Positions 18,192 to 26,659 are shown, counted from the stretch's first letter. The stretch is 42,975 nt of DNA from Mycobacteriales bacterium (GCA_036497565.1 DASXJE010000017.1:1-42975), one strand, 5' to 3'. Notes: generated by a model not told the origin, from the sequence alone. Made by a program: numbers and translations.

Positions 18192-19081
18192 CGTGTTGCC
18201 CCCACCGGAACGACGGCGCGCCGCGCCGGCTCGGGCTGGGCTGCGGGCACCGCCGGGAAGGTGTGCCGCGCGAGGGTGATCACGCCGGTCACCACCATTG
18301 CGGCGGCCAGCGCGGTGATCGCGGGCATCGTGAACCGGACGGGCTGGCCGAGCGCGCCGGCGCCGATCCCGATCGCCACCAGGGGGTCGATCACCGTCAT
18401 CACCGCGACGGTGACCGCGAGTCGCCCGGACTTGTACGCCGTCTGCTCCAGCGAGGTTCCGGCGATCGCGCAGCCGGCGAGCAGCGGCGTACCCCACGCG
18501 ACGATCGTCGCCCACGACAGGTCGGAGGCCAGCAGCGTGCGGGCCAGCGCCGAGCCGAGACCCAACAGCGCCGCGGCCGCACCGGCGAGGAGAACGGTGC
18601 GCGCAGAGCCGGAGACCCGTGCGGCCACCAGCAGGATCAAGGTGACGCAGGTGGCGACGACGACGGCGGCAAGTGCGACCGAACCCCCCGCCGGCCGGGG
18701 AACCTCCGCAGTCGTCCGTACCGTCGTCACGACGATCGCAAGCCCCGCCGCCACGGCGATCGCGGCGACCATCTCGGTCTTGGTCGGTCGGCGGCGGCGC
18801 AGGGCCGCACCCAGCGGTACGGCGAACACCACCGTCAGGACGACGATCGGCTGGACGAGTGCGAGCGGCGCGAGGGCGACGGCCAGCAGGTGCAGCCCGG
18901 CGCCGAGACCGCCGATGCCGAATCCGAGCAGCCAGCGGCGCTGGTGCATCAGTCGCCAGAGCAGGAATGAGCGGACGACGTCGCGGCCCCGGTCGGCCTC
19001 GGCCTGGATCTGCTCGAGAGCCGCAGCGACCGCGTAACAGAGCGCCGCCGCGACCGCCGCGACGAGAGCAAGTGCGGTCAT
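18188..19081 (-). CDS. DMT-superfamily transporter (EamA/NIPA-like)
   Basis: Inner-membrane protein of 297 residues with about nine to ten hydrophobic helices and two weakly similar halves, as in drug/metabolite transporters. The ATG at 19081 begins the first membrane segment (MTALALVAAVAAALCYAVAAALEQ when read through). The frame stays open upstream to 19531 without conserved sequence, so longer starts were rejected. The substrate is unknown. It is translationally coupled to the downstream UPF0104 gene and preceded by three successive hairpins (19141-19283). Confidence 0.82.
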   Translation of the reverse strand: MTALALVAAVAAALCYAVAAALEQIQAEADRGRDVVRSFLLWRLMHQRRWLLGFGIGGLGAGLHLLAVALAPLALVQPIVVLTVVFAVPLGAALRRRRPTKTEMVAAIAVAAGLAIVVTTVRTTAEVPRPAGGSVALAAVVVATCVTLILLVAARVSGSARTVLLAGAAAALLGLGSALARTLLASDLSWATIVAWGTPLLAGCAIAGTSLEQTAYKSGRLAVTVAVMTVIDPLVAIGIGAGALGQPVRFTMPAITALAAAMVVTGVITLARHTFPAVPAAQPEPARRAVVPVGATR

Positions 19082-19140
19082 CGCGCACCCGCCCGTCCTG
19101 CGCCGTACTCCGCCATCGCCGCCGCCCTCTCTCGATCGCC

Positions 19141-19283
19141 TGACCACTTCAGGCTTCCGGTCAAGGCGGCCGATGACGATGGGGCTGATATCCGGAACCG
19201 GGGTGGGGAAAACCCCACCTCCTGCGCTACATGCATGGCCGCCTCCCTTCCTCGTTGATGCTCTCGACGAGGAAGGGGGCGGC
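19141..19283 (-). ncRNA. Three tandem hairpins, possible structured 5' leader of the DMT transporter
   Basis: In minus-strand order: a 17-bp stem with one bulged base and an 11-base loop (19238-19283, right arm 19267-19283); a perfect 7-bp stem GGTGGGG-TTTT-CCCCACC (19202-19219); and a small TGACC/GGTCA stem (19141-19163). They end about 60 bases before the ATG at 19081. I compared the leader with the M-box pattern and found no match. A terminator role for the upstream VOC gene is possible for the first stem. Confidence 0.4.
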
Positions 19284-19342
19284 ACATCGGGGATCGCCCC
19301 GAACGCAACCCTGAGATCCGGCCGGAGTCCGCCTAGGCCCTT

Positions 19343-19406
19343 CCATTCGGCTTGAACGTCACGTTCAAGCGCTCTAGCCGCATCAACGTCACGTTCACGC
19401 GGAATG
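19343..19406. repeat. 64-bp palindromic repeat unit, copy 1
   Basis: The unit runs from CCATTCGG to GCGGAATG and matches the copy at 19591-19654 at 61 of 64 positions. It contains the perfect palindrome CTTGAACGTCACGTTCAAG (19351-19369) and a second AACGTCACGTT core at 19385-19395. In this copy the terminal inverted repeat CATTCCGC/GCGGAATG has one mismatch. The flanking GGTGCGGAC-G/C-CAAC is also shared by the two copies. Confidence 0.85.
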
Positions 19407-19459
19407 AGATTGGTGCGGACGCAACTACGCCGTACGCCGCGTACGTCGCAGGTGCCGGT

Positions 19460-19520
19460 CGACATCGTGCGTCCTACTCGCCGATCTGCCCCGTGGATGC
19501 GAGTACGGCGCACGATGTCG
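19460..19520. repeat. Long imperfect inverted repeat between the two 64-bp units
   Basis: Arms 19460-19480 and 19500-19520 are complementary at 19 of 21 positions around a 19-base loop. The arms read CGACATCGTGCG then TACTCG on the left. It lies midway between the two direct repeats and may be part of the same composite element. Confidence 0.75.
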
Positions 19521-19590
19521 CCGCTCACCAACCGGCGGCCGCCTCAGCTCCGGCTGACGCCGGCCCCCATTCGGAGAGCCGCCCCGGCGC

Positions 19591-19654
19591 CCATTCCGCT
19601 TGAACGTCACGTTCAAGCGCTCTAGCCGCATCAACGTCACGTCGACGCGGAATG
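19591..19654. repeat. 64-bp palindromic repeat unit, copy 2
   Basis: Same unit as 19343-19406. Here the terminal inverted repeats CATTCCGC and GCGGAATG are perfect, and the CTTGAACGTCACGTTCAAG palindrome is unchanged (19599-19617). An extra GGACGC/GGGAATG stretch (19655-19667) precedes the shared 3' flank, as if the end of the unit had been partly re-duplicated. Confidence 0.85.
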
Positions 19655-19701
19655 GGACGCGGGAATGAGTTCGGTGCGGACCCAACGACGAGTGCGGGGC
19701 G

Positions 19702-20115
19702 TCAGGACGAGGACTGCGCCGCCTCGGGCAACGTCGGTTCGAACAGCTCGACGGGGTTGCCGGACGGGTCGTCGAGCAGGATCTGGTTACCGCCGACGCC
19801 GGTCACGATGTCGTTGCGGAAGTGCACCCCGGCCCGGCGCAGTGCGTCGACCTGCGCCGCGAGGTCGGACACCTCGAGCGAGATCCGGTTCCACCCACCC
19901 GGCTCCGGACGCGTCCCGTCGGGCATCGCCTGGGACCCACCGCCGGGCCCACCCGGAACACCCGGCGAACTGAGCAGGAGACGCAGGTCACCCCGCACGA
20001 GCATGGCGAAGGCCGGAGCTGGGTGCATCACCTCGCGGAAACCGAGCCGCTCGCAGTAGAACGCGATCGCGGCATCGATGTCGTGAACGATGTAGCGGAC
20101 GCTGACGGCGGCCAC
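19702..20115 (-). CDS. VOC (glyoxalase/bleomycin-resistance-like) family protein
   Basis: Single vicinal-oxygen-chelate domain, 137 residues, with the two beta-alpha-beta-beta-beta halves visible: RYIVHDIDAAIAFYCERLGF at the start and NRISLEVSDLAAQVDALRRAGV in the middle, ending NPVELFEP with the usual Glu. The usual metal His in the second half is not obvious. It may be a dioxygenase, lyase or binding protein; substrate unknown. GTG start with AGGAGGA upstream. The next gene upstream (tatD) ends 34 bases away in the same direction. Confidence 0.85.
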   Translation of the reverse strand: MAAVSVRYIVHDIDAAIAFYCERLGFREVMHPAPAFAMLVRGDLRLLLSSPGVPGGPGGGSQAMPDGTRPEPGGWNRISLEVSDLAAQVDALRRAGVHFRNDIVTGVGGNQILLDDPSGNPVELFEPTLPEAAQSSS

Positions 20116-20149
20116 GAGATTCCTCCTCGTCCTGCGCTCCCAAGCTACC

Positions 20150-20977
20150 TCAGAAGGGGCCGAAAAGAGCCTCGGCCGTACGGATCATCGTCGCGCAGAG
20201 CTCGGCCAGCGGCCTGCCTGTCACTTCGGCGAGCACGCCGATCGTGAGCGGCAGAAGATACGGAGCATTGGGCCGTCCGCGGTAGGGCATCGGGGTGAGA
20301 AACGGTGCGTCGGTCTCCGCGAGCAGCTGCCCCGGCGGGACCACCGCCGCCGCCTCCCGCAGCGCGGGTGCGTTCTTGAACGTCACCGTGCCGGCGAAGC
20401 TGAGCACGTAACCGGCGTCGACACAACGTTGCGCCAGCGCGCGGTCCCCGGAGAAACAGTGCATGACCGTCGCGCGCGGTGCGCCCTCTTCGTCGAGGAT
20501 CGCCAGTACGTCGTCGTGCGCGTCGCGGTCGTGGATCACCAGCGGCTTGCCGACGTCCTTCGCCAGCGCGATGTGCCGCCGGAAGGCCGCCTTCTGCTCC
20601 GCGGGGTCGACTCGTCCCCAGTAGTAGTCGAGCCCGGTTTCCCCCACGGCGCGAACCTGCGGAAGCGCTGCCAGCCGGGCCAACTCGGCGTAGCCGTCCT
20701 CGGTCAGCTCCCCGACCTCATTGGGGTGCACGGCGACCGCGGCGTGGACGTCGGGATGACCGGCCGCCGTTTCCGCGCACCAGCGTGAGCTGGCTATGGT
20801 GTCGCCGACGGTCACCACCCGTCGAATCCCCACCGCCTGCGCCGCCGCGACCACGCGGGCCACGTCGGCGTCGTCCCGGCAGCCCATCGCGTCGAGGTGG
20901 CAGTGCGAGTCGACCGCGTCGGCGGGCAACGGCTGCGGCGCCGGCGGCGGCACCCCCCGCTCCCGCGAACCACTCAC
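20150..20977 (-). CDS. tatD: TatD-family metal-dependent deoxyribonuclease
   Basis: Predicted 3'-5' exonuclease or phosphoesterase of the amidohydrolase superfamily, 275 residues. Metal ligands are visible in DSHCHLD (HxH near residue 25), GETGLDYYW, VIHDRDAHDD, MHCFSGD and ETDAPFL. It lies 6 bases after metG, the conserved metG-tatD pair. In mycobacteria rpfB and rsmA follow directly; here the next gene is a VOC protein and rsmA is about 5.6 kb away. Confidence 0.94.
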   Translation of the reverse strand: MSGSRERGVPPPAPQPLPADAVDSHCHLDAMGCRDDADVARVVAAAQAVGIRRVVTVGDTIASSRWCAETAAGHPDVHAAVAVHPNEVGELTEDGYAELARLAALPQVRAVGETGLDYYWGRVDPAEQKAAFRRHIALAKDVGKPLVIHDRDAHDDVLAILDEEGAPRATVMHCFSGDRALAQRCVDAGYVLSFAGTVTFKNAPALREAAAVVPPGQLLAETDAPFLTPMPYRGRPNAPYLLPLTIGVLAEVTGRPLAELCATMIRTAEALFGPF

Positions 20978-20983
20978 CGGTGA

Positions 20984-22777
20984 TCAGGCACGGTCGGTGA
21001 GCCGGGCGAGCTCCTCGTCGACGATCGACGGATCGAGCTTGGTGAAGACAGGTGTCGGCGGCCGCAACGGCGTTCCCGGACGGATCGGTGTCGACTCCCA
21101 TCGCGCCTCGGTGTCGTAGTCACCGGTGAGGATGCTGTAACGCCGGCCGCCCTCCTCGTCGACCTCACGCAGCTCCGGACTGCTCGTCCACCGGCCGGTG
21201 TTGCCGAGCAGCTCGTGCACCCGCTGCGCCGAGTGTGGGAGAAACGGCGTGAGCATCACCTTGCAGTCGTCGACGAGTTGCAGCGCGACGTGCAGCACCG
21301 ACTCCATCCGGGCCGGGTCGGACGTGCGCAGCTTCCAGGGCGCCTGGTCCGAGAGGTACTTGTTGGCGTCGCCGACCACCCGCATCACCTCGGTGATGGC
21401 CGCCTTCTGCCGCGACTTCGCGAGCAGACCACCGACGGTGTCGAAGGAGTGCCGCGACGCAGCGAGGATTTCTCTGTCCACATCGGACAGTTCGCCGGGC
21501 TCCGGCACACTGCCGATGTTCTTGGCCGCCATCGACACCGAGCGGTTGACGAGGTTGCCCCACCCGGCGACGAGTTCGTCGTTGTTGCGACGCAGGAATT
21601 CCGACCAGGTGAAGTCCGTGTCATGCGTCTCGGGTCCCGCGACCGCGAGGTAATAGCGCAACGCGTCGGGGTCGTAGCGGGAGAGGAAGTCGCGCACCAG
21701 GATGCCCACGCCGCGCGACGACGAGAACTTCCTGGCCTCCATGGTGAGGAACTCGCTCGAGATGATTTCGTCGGGCAGGCTGAGGCGGCCGAGGGATCCC
21801 GGCGTACCGCCCCGGGCGCCTTCACCGTCGTAGCCGAGCAGCTGCGCCGGCCAGATCTCGGCGTGGAAGACGATGTTGTCCTTGCCCATGAAGTAGTAGG
21901 ACCGCGCGTCGGGGTTTTGCCACCAGGCCCGCCAGGCATCGGGATCGCCGCTGCGCCGGGCCCATTCGATCGACGCCGACAGGTAGCCGACCACGGCGTC
22001 GAACCAGACGTAGATGCGCTTGTCCGGGCGGTCCCGCCAGCCGTCCAGCGGCACCCGCACGCCCCAGTCCAGGTCGCGGGTGTAGGCGCGGGGCTTGAGG
22101 TCGGCGAGCAGATTGAGCGAGAACTTCAGCACGTTGGGCCGCCAGCCCTGCCGCGACCGCAGCCACTCCTCGAGAGCGTCGGCGAACGCCGGCAGATCGA
22201 GGAAGAAATGCTCGGTCTCGACGAAAGTCGGCTCCTCGCCGTTGATCCGCGATCTCGGGTTGATGAGGTCGATCGGATCGAGCTGGTTGCCGCAGTTGTC
22301 GCACTGGTCGCCGCGGGCGTCGGGGTAGCCGCAGATCGGGCAGGTCCCCTCGATGTAACGGTCCGGCAGGGTGCGCCCCGTCGACGGGGAGATCGCGCCC
22401 ATCGTGGTCTTCGGGAAGACGTAGCCGTTCTTGTAGAGGCCGAGGAAGATCTCCTGCGCCACCGCCTCGTGATTACGAGTCGTCGTGCGGGTGAACAGGT
22501 CGTAGGACAGCCCGAGCGACTGCAGATCTTCGGCGATGAGCCGGTTGTAGCGGTCGGCGAGCTCCTGCGGCGGCACGCCCTCCTTGTCGGCGGCGACGAG
22601 GATCGGCGTTCCGTGCTCATCGGTCCCGCTGACCATGAGGACGCGGTTGCCGGCCATCCGCTGGTAGCGGCTGAAGACGTCGGACGGGACCCCGAAGCCC
22701 GCGACGTGCCCGATGTGGCGCGGTCCGCTGGCGTAGGGCCAGGCGACGGCCGTGAGAATGTGCCTCCCGCTGGTCAT
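20984..22777 (-). CDS. metG: Methionyl-tRNA synthetase (MetG)
   Basis: Class I aminoacyl-tRNA synthetase charging initiator and elongator tRNA-Met, 597 residues. The HIGH motif is in RHIGHVAGF near residue 20. A four-cysteine zinc knuckle lies in the connecting domain (CPICG...[10 protein letters not shown]). The KMSKS loop is the KFSSSRG form, and the anticodon-binding domain follows ([13 protein letters not shown]). No C-terminal EMAP/Trbp-like domain is present. The ATG at 22777 gives the conserved start; upstream in-frame sequence to 22876 is not conserved. Confidence 0.97.
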   Translation of the reverse strand: MTSGRHILTAVAWPYASGPRHIGHVAGFGVPSDVFSRYQRMAGNRVLMVSGTDEHGTPILVAADKEGVPPQELADRYNRLIAEDLQSLGLSYDLFTRTTTRNHEAVAQEIFLGLYKNGYVFPKTTMGAISPSTGRTLPDRYIEGTCPICGYPDARGDQCDNCGNQLDPIDLINPRSRINGEEPTFVETEHFFLDLPAFADALEEWLRSRQGWRPNVLKFSLNLLADLKPRAYTRDLDWGVRVPLDGWRDRPDKRIYVWFDAVVGYLSASIEWARRSGDPDAWRAWWQNPDARSYYFMGKDNIVFHAEIWPAQLLGYDGEGARGGTPGSLGRLSLPDEIISSEFLTMEARKFSSSRGVGILVRDFLSRYDPDALRYYLAVAGPETHDTDFTWSEFLRRNNDELVAGWGNLVNRSVSMAAKNIGSVPEPGELSDVDREILAASRHSFDTVGGLLAKSRQKAAITEVMRVVGDANKYLSDQAPWKLRTSDPARMESVLHVALQLVDDCKVMLTPFLPHSAQRVHELLGNTGRWTSSPELREVDEEGGRRYSILTGDYDTEARWESTPIRPGTPLRPPTPVFTKLDPSIVDEELARLTDRA

Positions 22778-22906
22778 GCGACCCAGCGTAGTGATCGGCC
22801 GCGTACGCTCTCCGCTCGCCGTACGCCGCCGGACGCAAACACCCGACAAAGGGTGCTTTGGCCCGATCAAGATCACCGGCCGCCAATGCCCGCGACGTCA
22901 TCACGT

Positions 22907-22912
22907 GTAGGA
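22907..22912 (+). promoter_or_regulatory. Possible -10 element for corA
   Basis: TAGGAT fits the actinobacterial TANNNT -10 pattern and would start transcription about 40 bases before the leader ORF. No clear -35 was seen. Confidence 0.3.
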
Positions 22913-22957
22913 TTCGGAAGGTTCACGGGCGGAACGAGCGCGAGGAGGTGGTGGCAC

Positions 22958-23017
22958 GTGAGTACCGGTGACCATCCGAGTCCCGTGCGCACCCCGTCCC
23001 CTCGCCGCACCGTCTGA
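22958..23017 (+). CDS. Putative 19-residue leader peptide upstream of corA
   Basis: A short frame with GTG start and stop TGA encodes MSTGDHPSPVRTPSPRRTV. GAGGAGG at 22942-22948 lies 9 bases upstream, a better ribosome site than that of most long genes here. Four of 19 codons are proline. It ends 92 bases before the corA ATG. Enterobacterial magnesium transporter genes (mgtA, mgtC, corA) have short leader peptides, some proline-sensing, so an attenuation role is conceivable, but homology is not claimed. It could be a chance ORF. Confidence 0.4.
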   Translation: MSTGDHPSPVRTPSPRRTV

Positions 23018-23109
23018 GAGCCCCGCTCCCAGAGCAGTCCGTCGGCGTAGCTTCGCAAATTTGCCGGGAACGGCGTGCGCGTTCGCCCTTTGTCGAGCGG
23101 AGGCGTCCC

Positions 23110-24192
23110 ATGAGCAGCCCCCTGAAGATCACCCGGCGGCCGATCGGCCGTCGGCATCCCACCTCGCGCGGCACCGTGGTCGCGGCCGCCGACGTCCGTG
23201 AGTGCGTCGTCGACTGCGGCCTCTACGTCGACGGGCAGCGGGCGCCGCTCACCGGCGGCTACGCCGAAGCCGCCCGGACCGCGCGGGAGAAGGACGGTTT
23301 CGTCTGGCTCGGCCTGCACGAGCCGACCGCGGAGCAGTTCGCCGGCATCGCCGCCGAGTTCGACCTGCACCCGCTCGCCGTCGAGGACGCCGTCAACGCC
23401 CATCAGCGGCCGAAGCTCGAGCGCTACGACGACACGTTGTTCGTCGTCTTCGTCACGGTCGAGTACGTCGAGCACGAGGCCCTGACCGCCACCAGCGAGA
23501 TCGTCAACACCGGCCAGGTCATGGTCTTCACCGGACCGAACTTCGCGATCACCGTGCGGCACGGGCAGCACAGCGCCCTCGGCGCGGTCCGGCACCGCCT
23601 CGACACCGATCCGGGTCTGCTCGAGCACGGTCCGACGGCCGTGCTCTACGCCGTCGCCGACCACGTCGTGGACGACTACCTCGCGGTCGCCGCCGACGTC
23701 GAGGTCGACGTGGACGAGATCGAGACGTCGGTCTTCTCACCGCAGCGGTCGCAGGACGTCGAGCGGATCTACCAGCTCAAGCGCGAGGTGCTCGAACTCC
23801 GGCGCGCCGTGCTTCCGCTGACCGGGCCGCTGCGGATGCTCGCCGAGCGCCACCTGTCCGGCGTACCGGACGACATCCGTGAGTACTTCCGGGACGTCGA
23901 GGACCACCTCACCCGGGTGCGCGACCAGATCAGCGGTTTCGACGAGCTGCTTTCCTCGATTCTGCAGGCCTGCCTCGCCCGGGTCACGATGGCCGAGAAC
24001 GAGGACATGCGGCGGATCTCGGCGTGGGTGGCGATTGCCGCCGTCCCGACCGCGATCTGCGCCATCTACGGGATGAACTTCCGGTACATGCCGGAGTTGC
24101 ACTGGAGATTCGGCTATCCGATGGTTCTCGTCCTGATCGCGGCGATCTGCCTGCTGCTCTACCGCGGCTTCCGCCGCAACGGCTGGCTGTAA
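23110..24192 (+). CDS. corA: CorA-family magnesium/divalent cation transporter
   Basis: Pentameric membrane channel for Mg2+ or related cations, 360 residues. It has a large cytoplasmic N-terminal domain with the long stalk helix (FDELLSSILQACLARVTMAENEDMRRISAW), then two C-terminal membrane helices. The signature is YGMNF at the end of TM1, and the loop is MPELHW in place of the usual MPEL...W. GGAGG at 23099-23103 precedes the ATG. It ends 7 bases from the convergent rsmI. Confidence 0.94.
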   Translation: MSSPLKITRRPIGRRHPTSRGTVVAAADVRECVVDCGLYVDGQRAPLTGGYAEAARTAREKDGFVWLGLHEPTAEQFAGIAAEFDLHPLAVEDAVNAHQRPKLERYDDTLFVVFVTVEYVEHEALTATSEIVNTGQVMVFTGPNFAITVRHGQHSALGAVRHRLDTDPGLLEHGPTAVLYAVADHVVDDYLAVAADVEVDVDEIETSVFSPQRSQDVERIYQLKREVLELRRAVLPLTGPLRMLAERHLSGVPDDIREYFRDVEDHLTRVRDQISGFDELLSSILQACLARVTMAENEDMRRISAWVAIAAVPTAICAIYGMNFRYMPELHWRFGYPMVLVLIAAICLLLYRGFRRNGWL

Positions 24193-24199
24193 CCGGCCG

Positions 24200-25051
24200 T
24201 CAGTCCGGCGCCGGCCCGCGATCCTCGGTGAGCAGGGCGTCGTAGACGACCCGGCGGGGTACGCCGGCCGAGCGGGCGACCGCTGACATCGCGTCGCGGC
24301 GGGGTACGCCGTCGGCGATCTGGTCGCGCACCAGTGCGGCGAGCACCGCCGGGTCGTCCTGCGGCGGCGGAGCCGGCGCCCCGCCGATCACGACGGTGAC
24401 TTCGCCGCGGACCCCTGCCTGTGCCCACCCGGCGAGTTCGACGAGTCCGCCGCGGCGCACCTCCTCGTGAGTCTTGGTGAGCTCCCGGCACACCGCGGCG
24501 GGACGGTCGCCGAACGCCTCGGCCGCGTCCGCCAGCATCGCCGCCAGGCGGTGCGGCGCCTCGAAGACGACCAACGTCCGCCGCTCGGCGCTTAGCCCCT
24601 GCAGGGCCTGCCGCCGCCGACCGGGGCGGCGGGGCAGGAAGCCCTCGAAGCAGAACCGGTCGCTCGGCAGCCCGGACACCGCCAGCGCCGTCGTCACCGC
24701 CGACGGGCCGGGCAGGCAGGTCACCCGCGCGCCGGCGTCGGTCGCGGCGCTCACCAACCGGTATCCCGGGTCGGAGACCGAGGGCATTCCCGCATCGGTG
24801 ATCAGCAGCACGTCCCGGCCGGCGCGCAGTTGATCGACGAGCTCCGGGGTACGGGACTCTTCGTTCCCGTCGAAGTAGGAGACGACCCGGGCGGGCCGCG
24901 CGATGCCGAGGTCGGCGACCAGCCGCATCAACCGGCGGGTGTCCTCGGCCGCGACCAGATCGGCCCCGTCCAGTGCGTCCCGCAGCCGTGGGCTGACGTC
25001 GCGGACGTCCCCGAGCGGTGCGCCGGCCAGTATCAACGTGCCCGGGTCCAC
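24200..25051 (-). CDS. rsmI: 16S rRNA (cytidine1402-2'-O)-methyltransferase (RsmI)
   Basis: SAM-dependent tetrapyrrole-methylase-fold enzyme that 2'-O-methylates C1402 in the 16S decoding centre. It is 283 residues. Family motifs are GTLILAGAPLGDVRDVSPR at the N-terminus, AAEDTRR, SYFDGNEESR, ITDAGMPSVSDPGYRLV and CLPGPSAVTTALAVSGLPSDRF. The GTG at 25051 begins the conserved domain directly; an in-frame ATG at 25114 would add 21 unrelated residues. It is divergent from pmt, which starts 76 bases away, as in mycobacteria. Confidence 0.94.
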   Translation of the reverse strand: MDPGTLILAGAPLGDVRDVSPRLRDALDGADLVAAEDTRRLMRLVADLGIARPARVVSYFDGNEESRTPELVDQLRAGRDVLLITDAGMPSVSDPGYRLVSAATDAGARVTCLPGPSAVTTALAVSGLPSDRFCFEGFLPRRPGRRRQALQGLSAERRTLVVFEAPHRLAAMLADAAEAFGDRPAAVCRELTKTHEEVRRGGLVELAGWAQAGVRGEVTVVIGGAPAPPPQDDPAVLAALVRDQIADGVPRRDAMSAVARSAGVPRRVVYDALLTEDRGPAPD

Positions 25052-25127
25052 GCGGTCAGAGTACGGGTGCCGGCTGCCGGCCGCGCCGGGCGAGGATTGC
25101 ACCGGGCCTGGCACCTACCATCTCCCC

Positions 25128-26651
25128 ATGGCGGTCACGGCATCCGACGCGGAGATCGACTCCGCCGCAGATCCCGGTGCCCCGCCGGTCGCGCCGTTGT
25201 CCGCGCCCGACCGCCTGCGCCCGCCGCCGCTCCCCCGGTCCGGCCTCGGCTGGGCCGTGACGCTGGCGGTGGGGGCCGTCGCGGCCGTTCTGCGGCTGTG
25301 GTCGGTCGGCTTCCCCGGCATGAAGGTCTTCGACGAGATCTACTACACGACCAACGCCGTCGAACTGCTGCGGCAAGGCTATGAGAACAATCCGGCGCGG
25401 CTCTTCGTCGTCCATCCGCCGCTGGGGAAGTGGTGCATCGCGGTCGGTGTCGCGATCTTCGGCAACAATGCCTACGGCTGGCGTATCCCGTCCGCGGTCG
25501 CCGGAACCGTCGCCGTCGTGATCCTGATCCGGGTCGTCCGTCGGATGACCCGGTCGACCCTGCTCGCCGGCGCCGCCGGGCTGCTCCTCACGCTCGACGG
25601 CTTGTCGCTCGTCCAGAGCCGTACCGCGCTGCTCGACATCTACCTGCAGGTCTTCATCCTCGCCGGGTTCGCCTGCCTGGTCATCGACCGGGACCAGGTG
25701 CGCGAACGACTCGCCGCGGCCGTGCCCGCCGGCGGCGTCGCCGGATTCGGGCCGTGGCTCGGCCCGCGGCCGTGGCGGCTGGCCGGCGGGGTGCTCCTCG
25801 GCGCGTCGTGCGGCGTGAAGTGGAGCGGGGTCTGGTTCCTCGCCGGTTTCGCGGTGCTCTCGGTGTTCTGGGATCGCGGCGCGCGTAAGTCGGCGGGGGC
25901 GCGTCACCCGAACGCGGCGACGGCGATGCGCGACCTGCCCGGCGCGGTCCTCTCCCTCGTTGTGGCCCCGGTGGTCACCTACCTGCTGACCTGGACCGGC
26001 TGGTTCCTGGGCGAGAACGGCTACGACCGGCACTGGGCGGACGGGCGGGCGACGCATTGGGGCTTCGTGCCCGGCGTAGTGCGGTCGTTGTGGCACTACC
26101 ACTCCGAGATGCTCAACTTCCACGAAGGGCTCTCGAGCTTCCACCCGTACCGCTCGCTGCCCTACAGCTGGCTCGTCGACGGCCGGCCGGTCGACTACTA
26201 CTACCCGCAGCACGTCACCGGGTGCGGGTCGAAGAGTTGCGTCCGCGAGGTCCTGTCGATCGGTACGCCGGCCCTGTGGTGGGCTTTTCTGCCCGCGCTG
26301 GTGTGGATGGTGTGGCTGCTGGTCGCCCGTCGCGACTGGCGGGCGGGCGCCGTACTGATGGCGTTCGCCGCGGGCTGGGGTTCGTGGCTGGAGAACACCG
26401 AGCGCACGATGTTCCTGTTCTACATGACGCCGCTCGTGCCGTTCCTGATCATCGGGATCACCTTGATGCTCGGCGCGGCACTCGGCCCGCCCGACGCCGG
26501 TCCGACGCGGCGCAAGGTGGGGCTGCTCGTGCTGTGCGCCTATCTCGCGGTGGTGGTGGTCAACTTCGCCTGGCTCTGGCCGATCCTCACCGGCCAGAAG
26601 ATCACCTACGCCGACTGGCAGGCCAGGATGTGGTTCTCCTCCTGGATCTGA
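25128..26651 (+). CDS. pmt: Protein O-mannosyltransferase (GT39, Pmt)
   Basis: Polytopic membrane enzyme that transfers mannose from polyprenyl-phosphate mannose to Ser/Thr of secreted proteins during export. It is 507 residues with about ten hydrophobic segments. The first outer loop carries the Asp-Glu motif essential in this family (FDEIYY near residue 70) and HPPLGKW. A WHYHSEMLNFHEGL...PYRSLPYSW loop and the C-terminal WENTERTMFLFYMTPLVPF-like segment match actinobacterial Pmt. The ATG at 25128 follows a weak ribosome site. Confidence 0.93.
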   Translation: MAVTASDAEIDSAADPGAPPVAPLSAPDRLRPPPLPRSGLGWAVTLAVGAVAAVLRLWSVGFPGMKVFDEIYYTTNAVELLRQGYENNPARLFVVHPPLGKWCIAVGVAIFGNNAYGWRIPSAVAGTVAVVILIRVVRRMTRSTLLAGAAGLLLTLDGLSLVQSRTALLDIYLQVFILAGFACLVIDRDQVRERLAAAVPAGGVAGFGPWLGPRPWRLAGGVLLGASCGVKWSGVWFLAGFAVLSVFWDRGARKSAGARHPNAATAMRDLPGAVLSLVVAPVVTYLLTWTGWFLGENGYDRHWADGRATHWGFVPGVVRSLWHYHSEMLNFHEGLSSFHPYRSLPYSWLVDGRPVDYYYPQHVTGCGSKSCVREVLSIGTPALWWAFLPALVWMVWLLVARRDWRAGAVLMAFAAGWGSWLENTERTMFLFYMTPLVPFLIIGITLMLGAALGPPDAGPTRRKVGLLVLCAYLAVVVVNFAWLWPILTGQKITYADWQARMWFSSWI

Positions 26652-26659
26652 CCGGCGGC

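Larger units (their letters stand above)
19082..19701. other. Gene-free, repeat- and hairpin-rich intergenic region
   Basis: About 620 bases between the VOC gene and the DMT transporter gene, both read leftward. No reading frame looks coding. The right part (19343-19686) carries two copies of a 64-base palindromic unit and a 21-base-arm stem between them. The left part (19141-19283) carries three hairpins in what would be the transporter's 5' leader. Confidence 0.7.
22778..23109. other. Divergent metG/corA intergenic region
   Basis: About 330 bases between two divergent genes. It holds overlapping small stems at 22840-22860, a possible plus-strand -10 (TAGGAT, 22907-22912) and a short candidate leader ORF (22958-23017). 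The 92 bases between that ORF and corA show no strong hairpin by eye. Confidence 0.5.

Noticed and set aside
19082-19340. M-box (Mg2+) riboswitch before the DMT transporter
   Set aside because: The conserved GGTGAGGCTCC-type core is absent from the leader.
19078-19531. Upstream extension or small gene preceding the DMT transporter
   Set aside because: The frame is open but its translation has no hydrophobic or conserved segment, and it runs through strong hairpins and the repeats.
21215-23017. 600-codon plus-strand frame opposite metG whose last codons coincide with the leader ORF
   Set aside because: Antisense shadow of metG. Only the terminal 20-codon frame with its own GTG and ribosome site was kept, as a tentative leader peptide.
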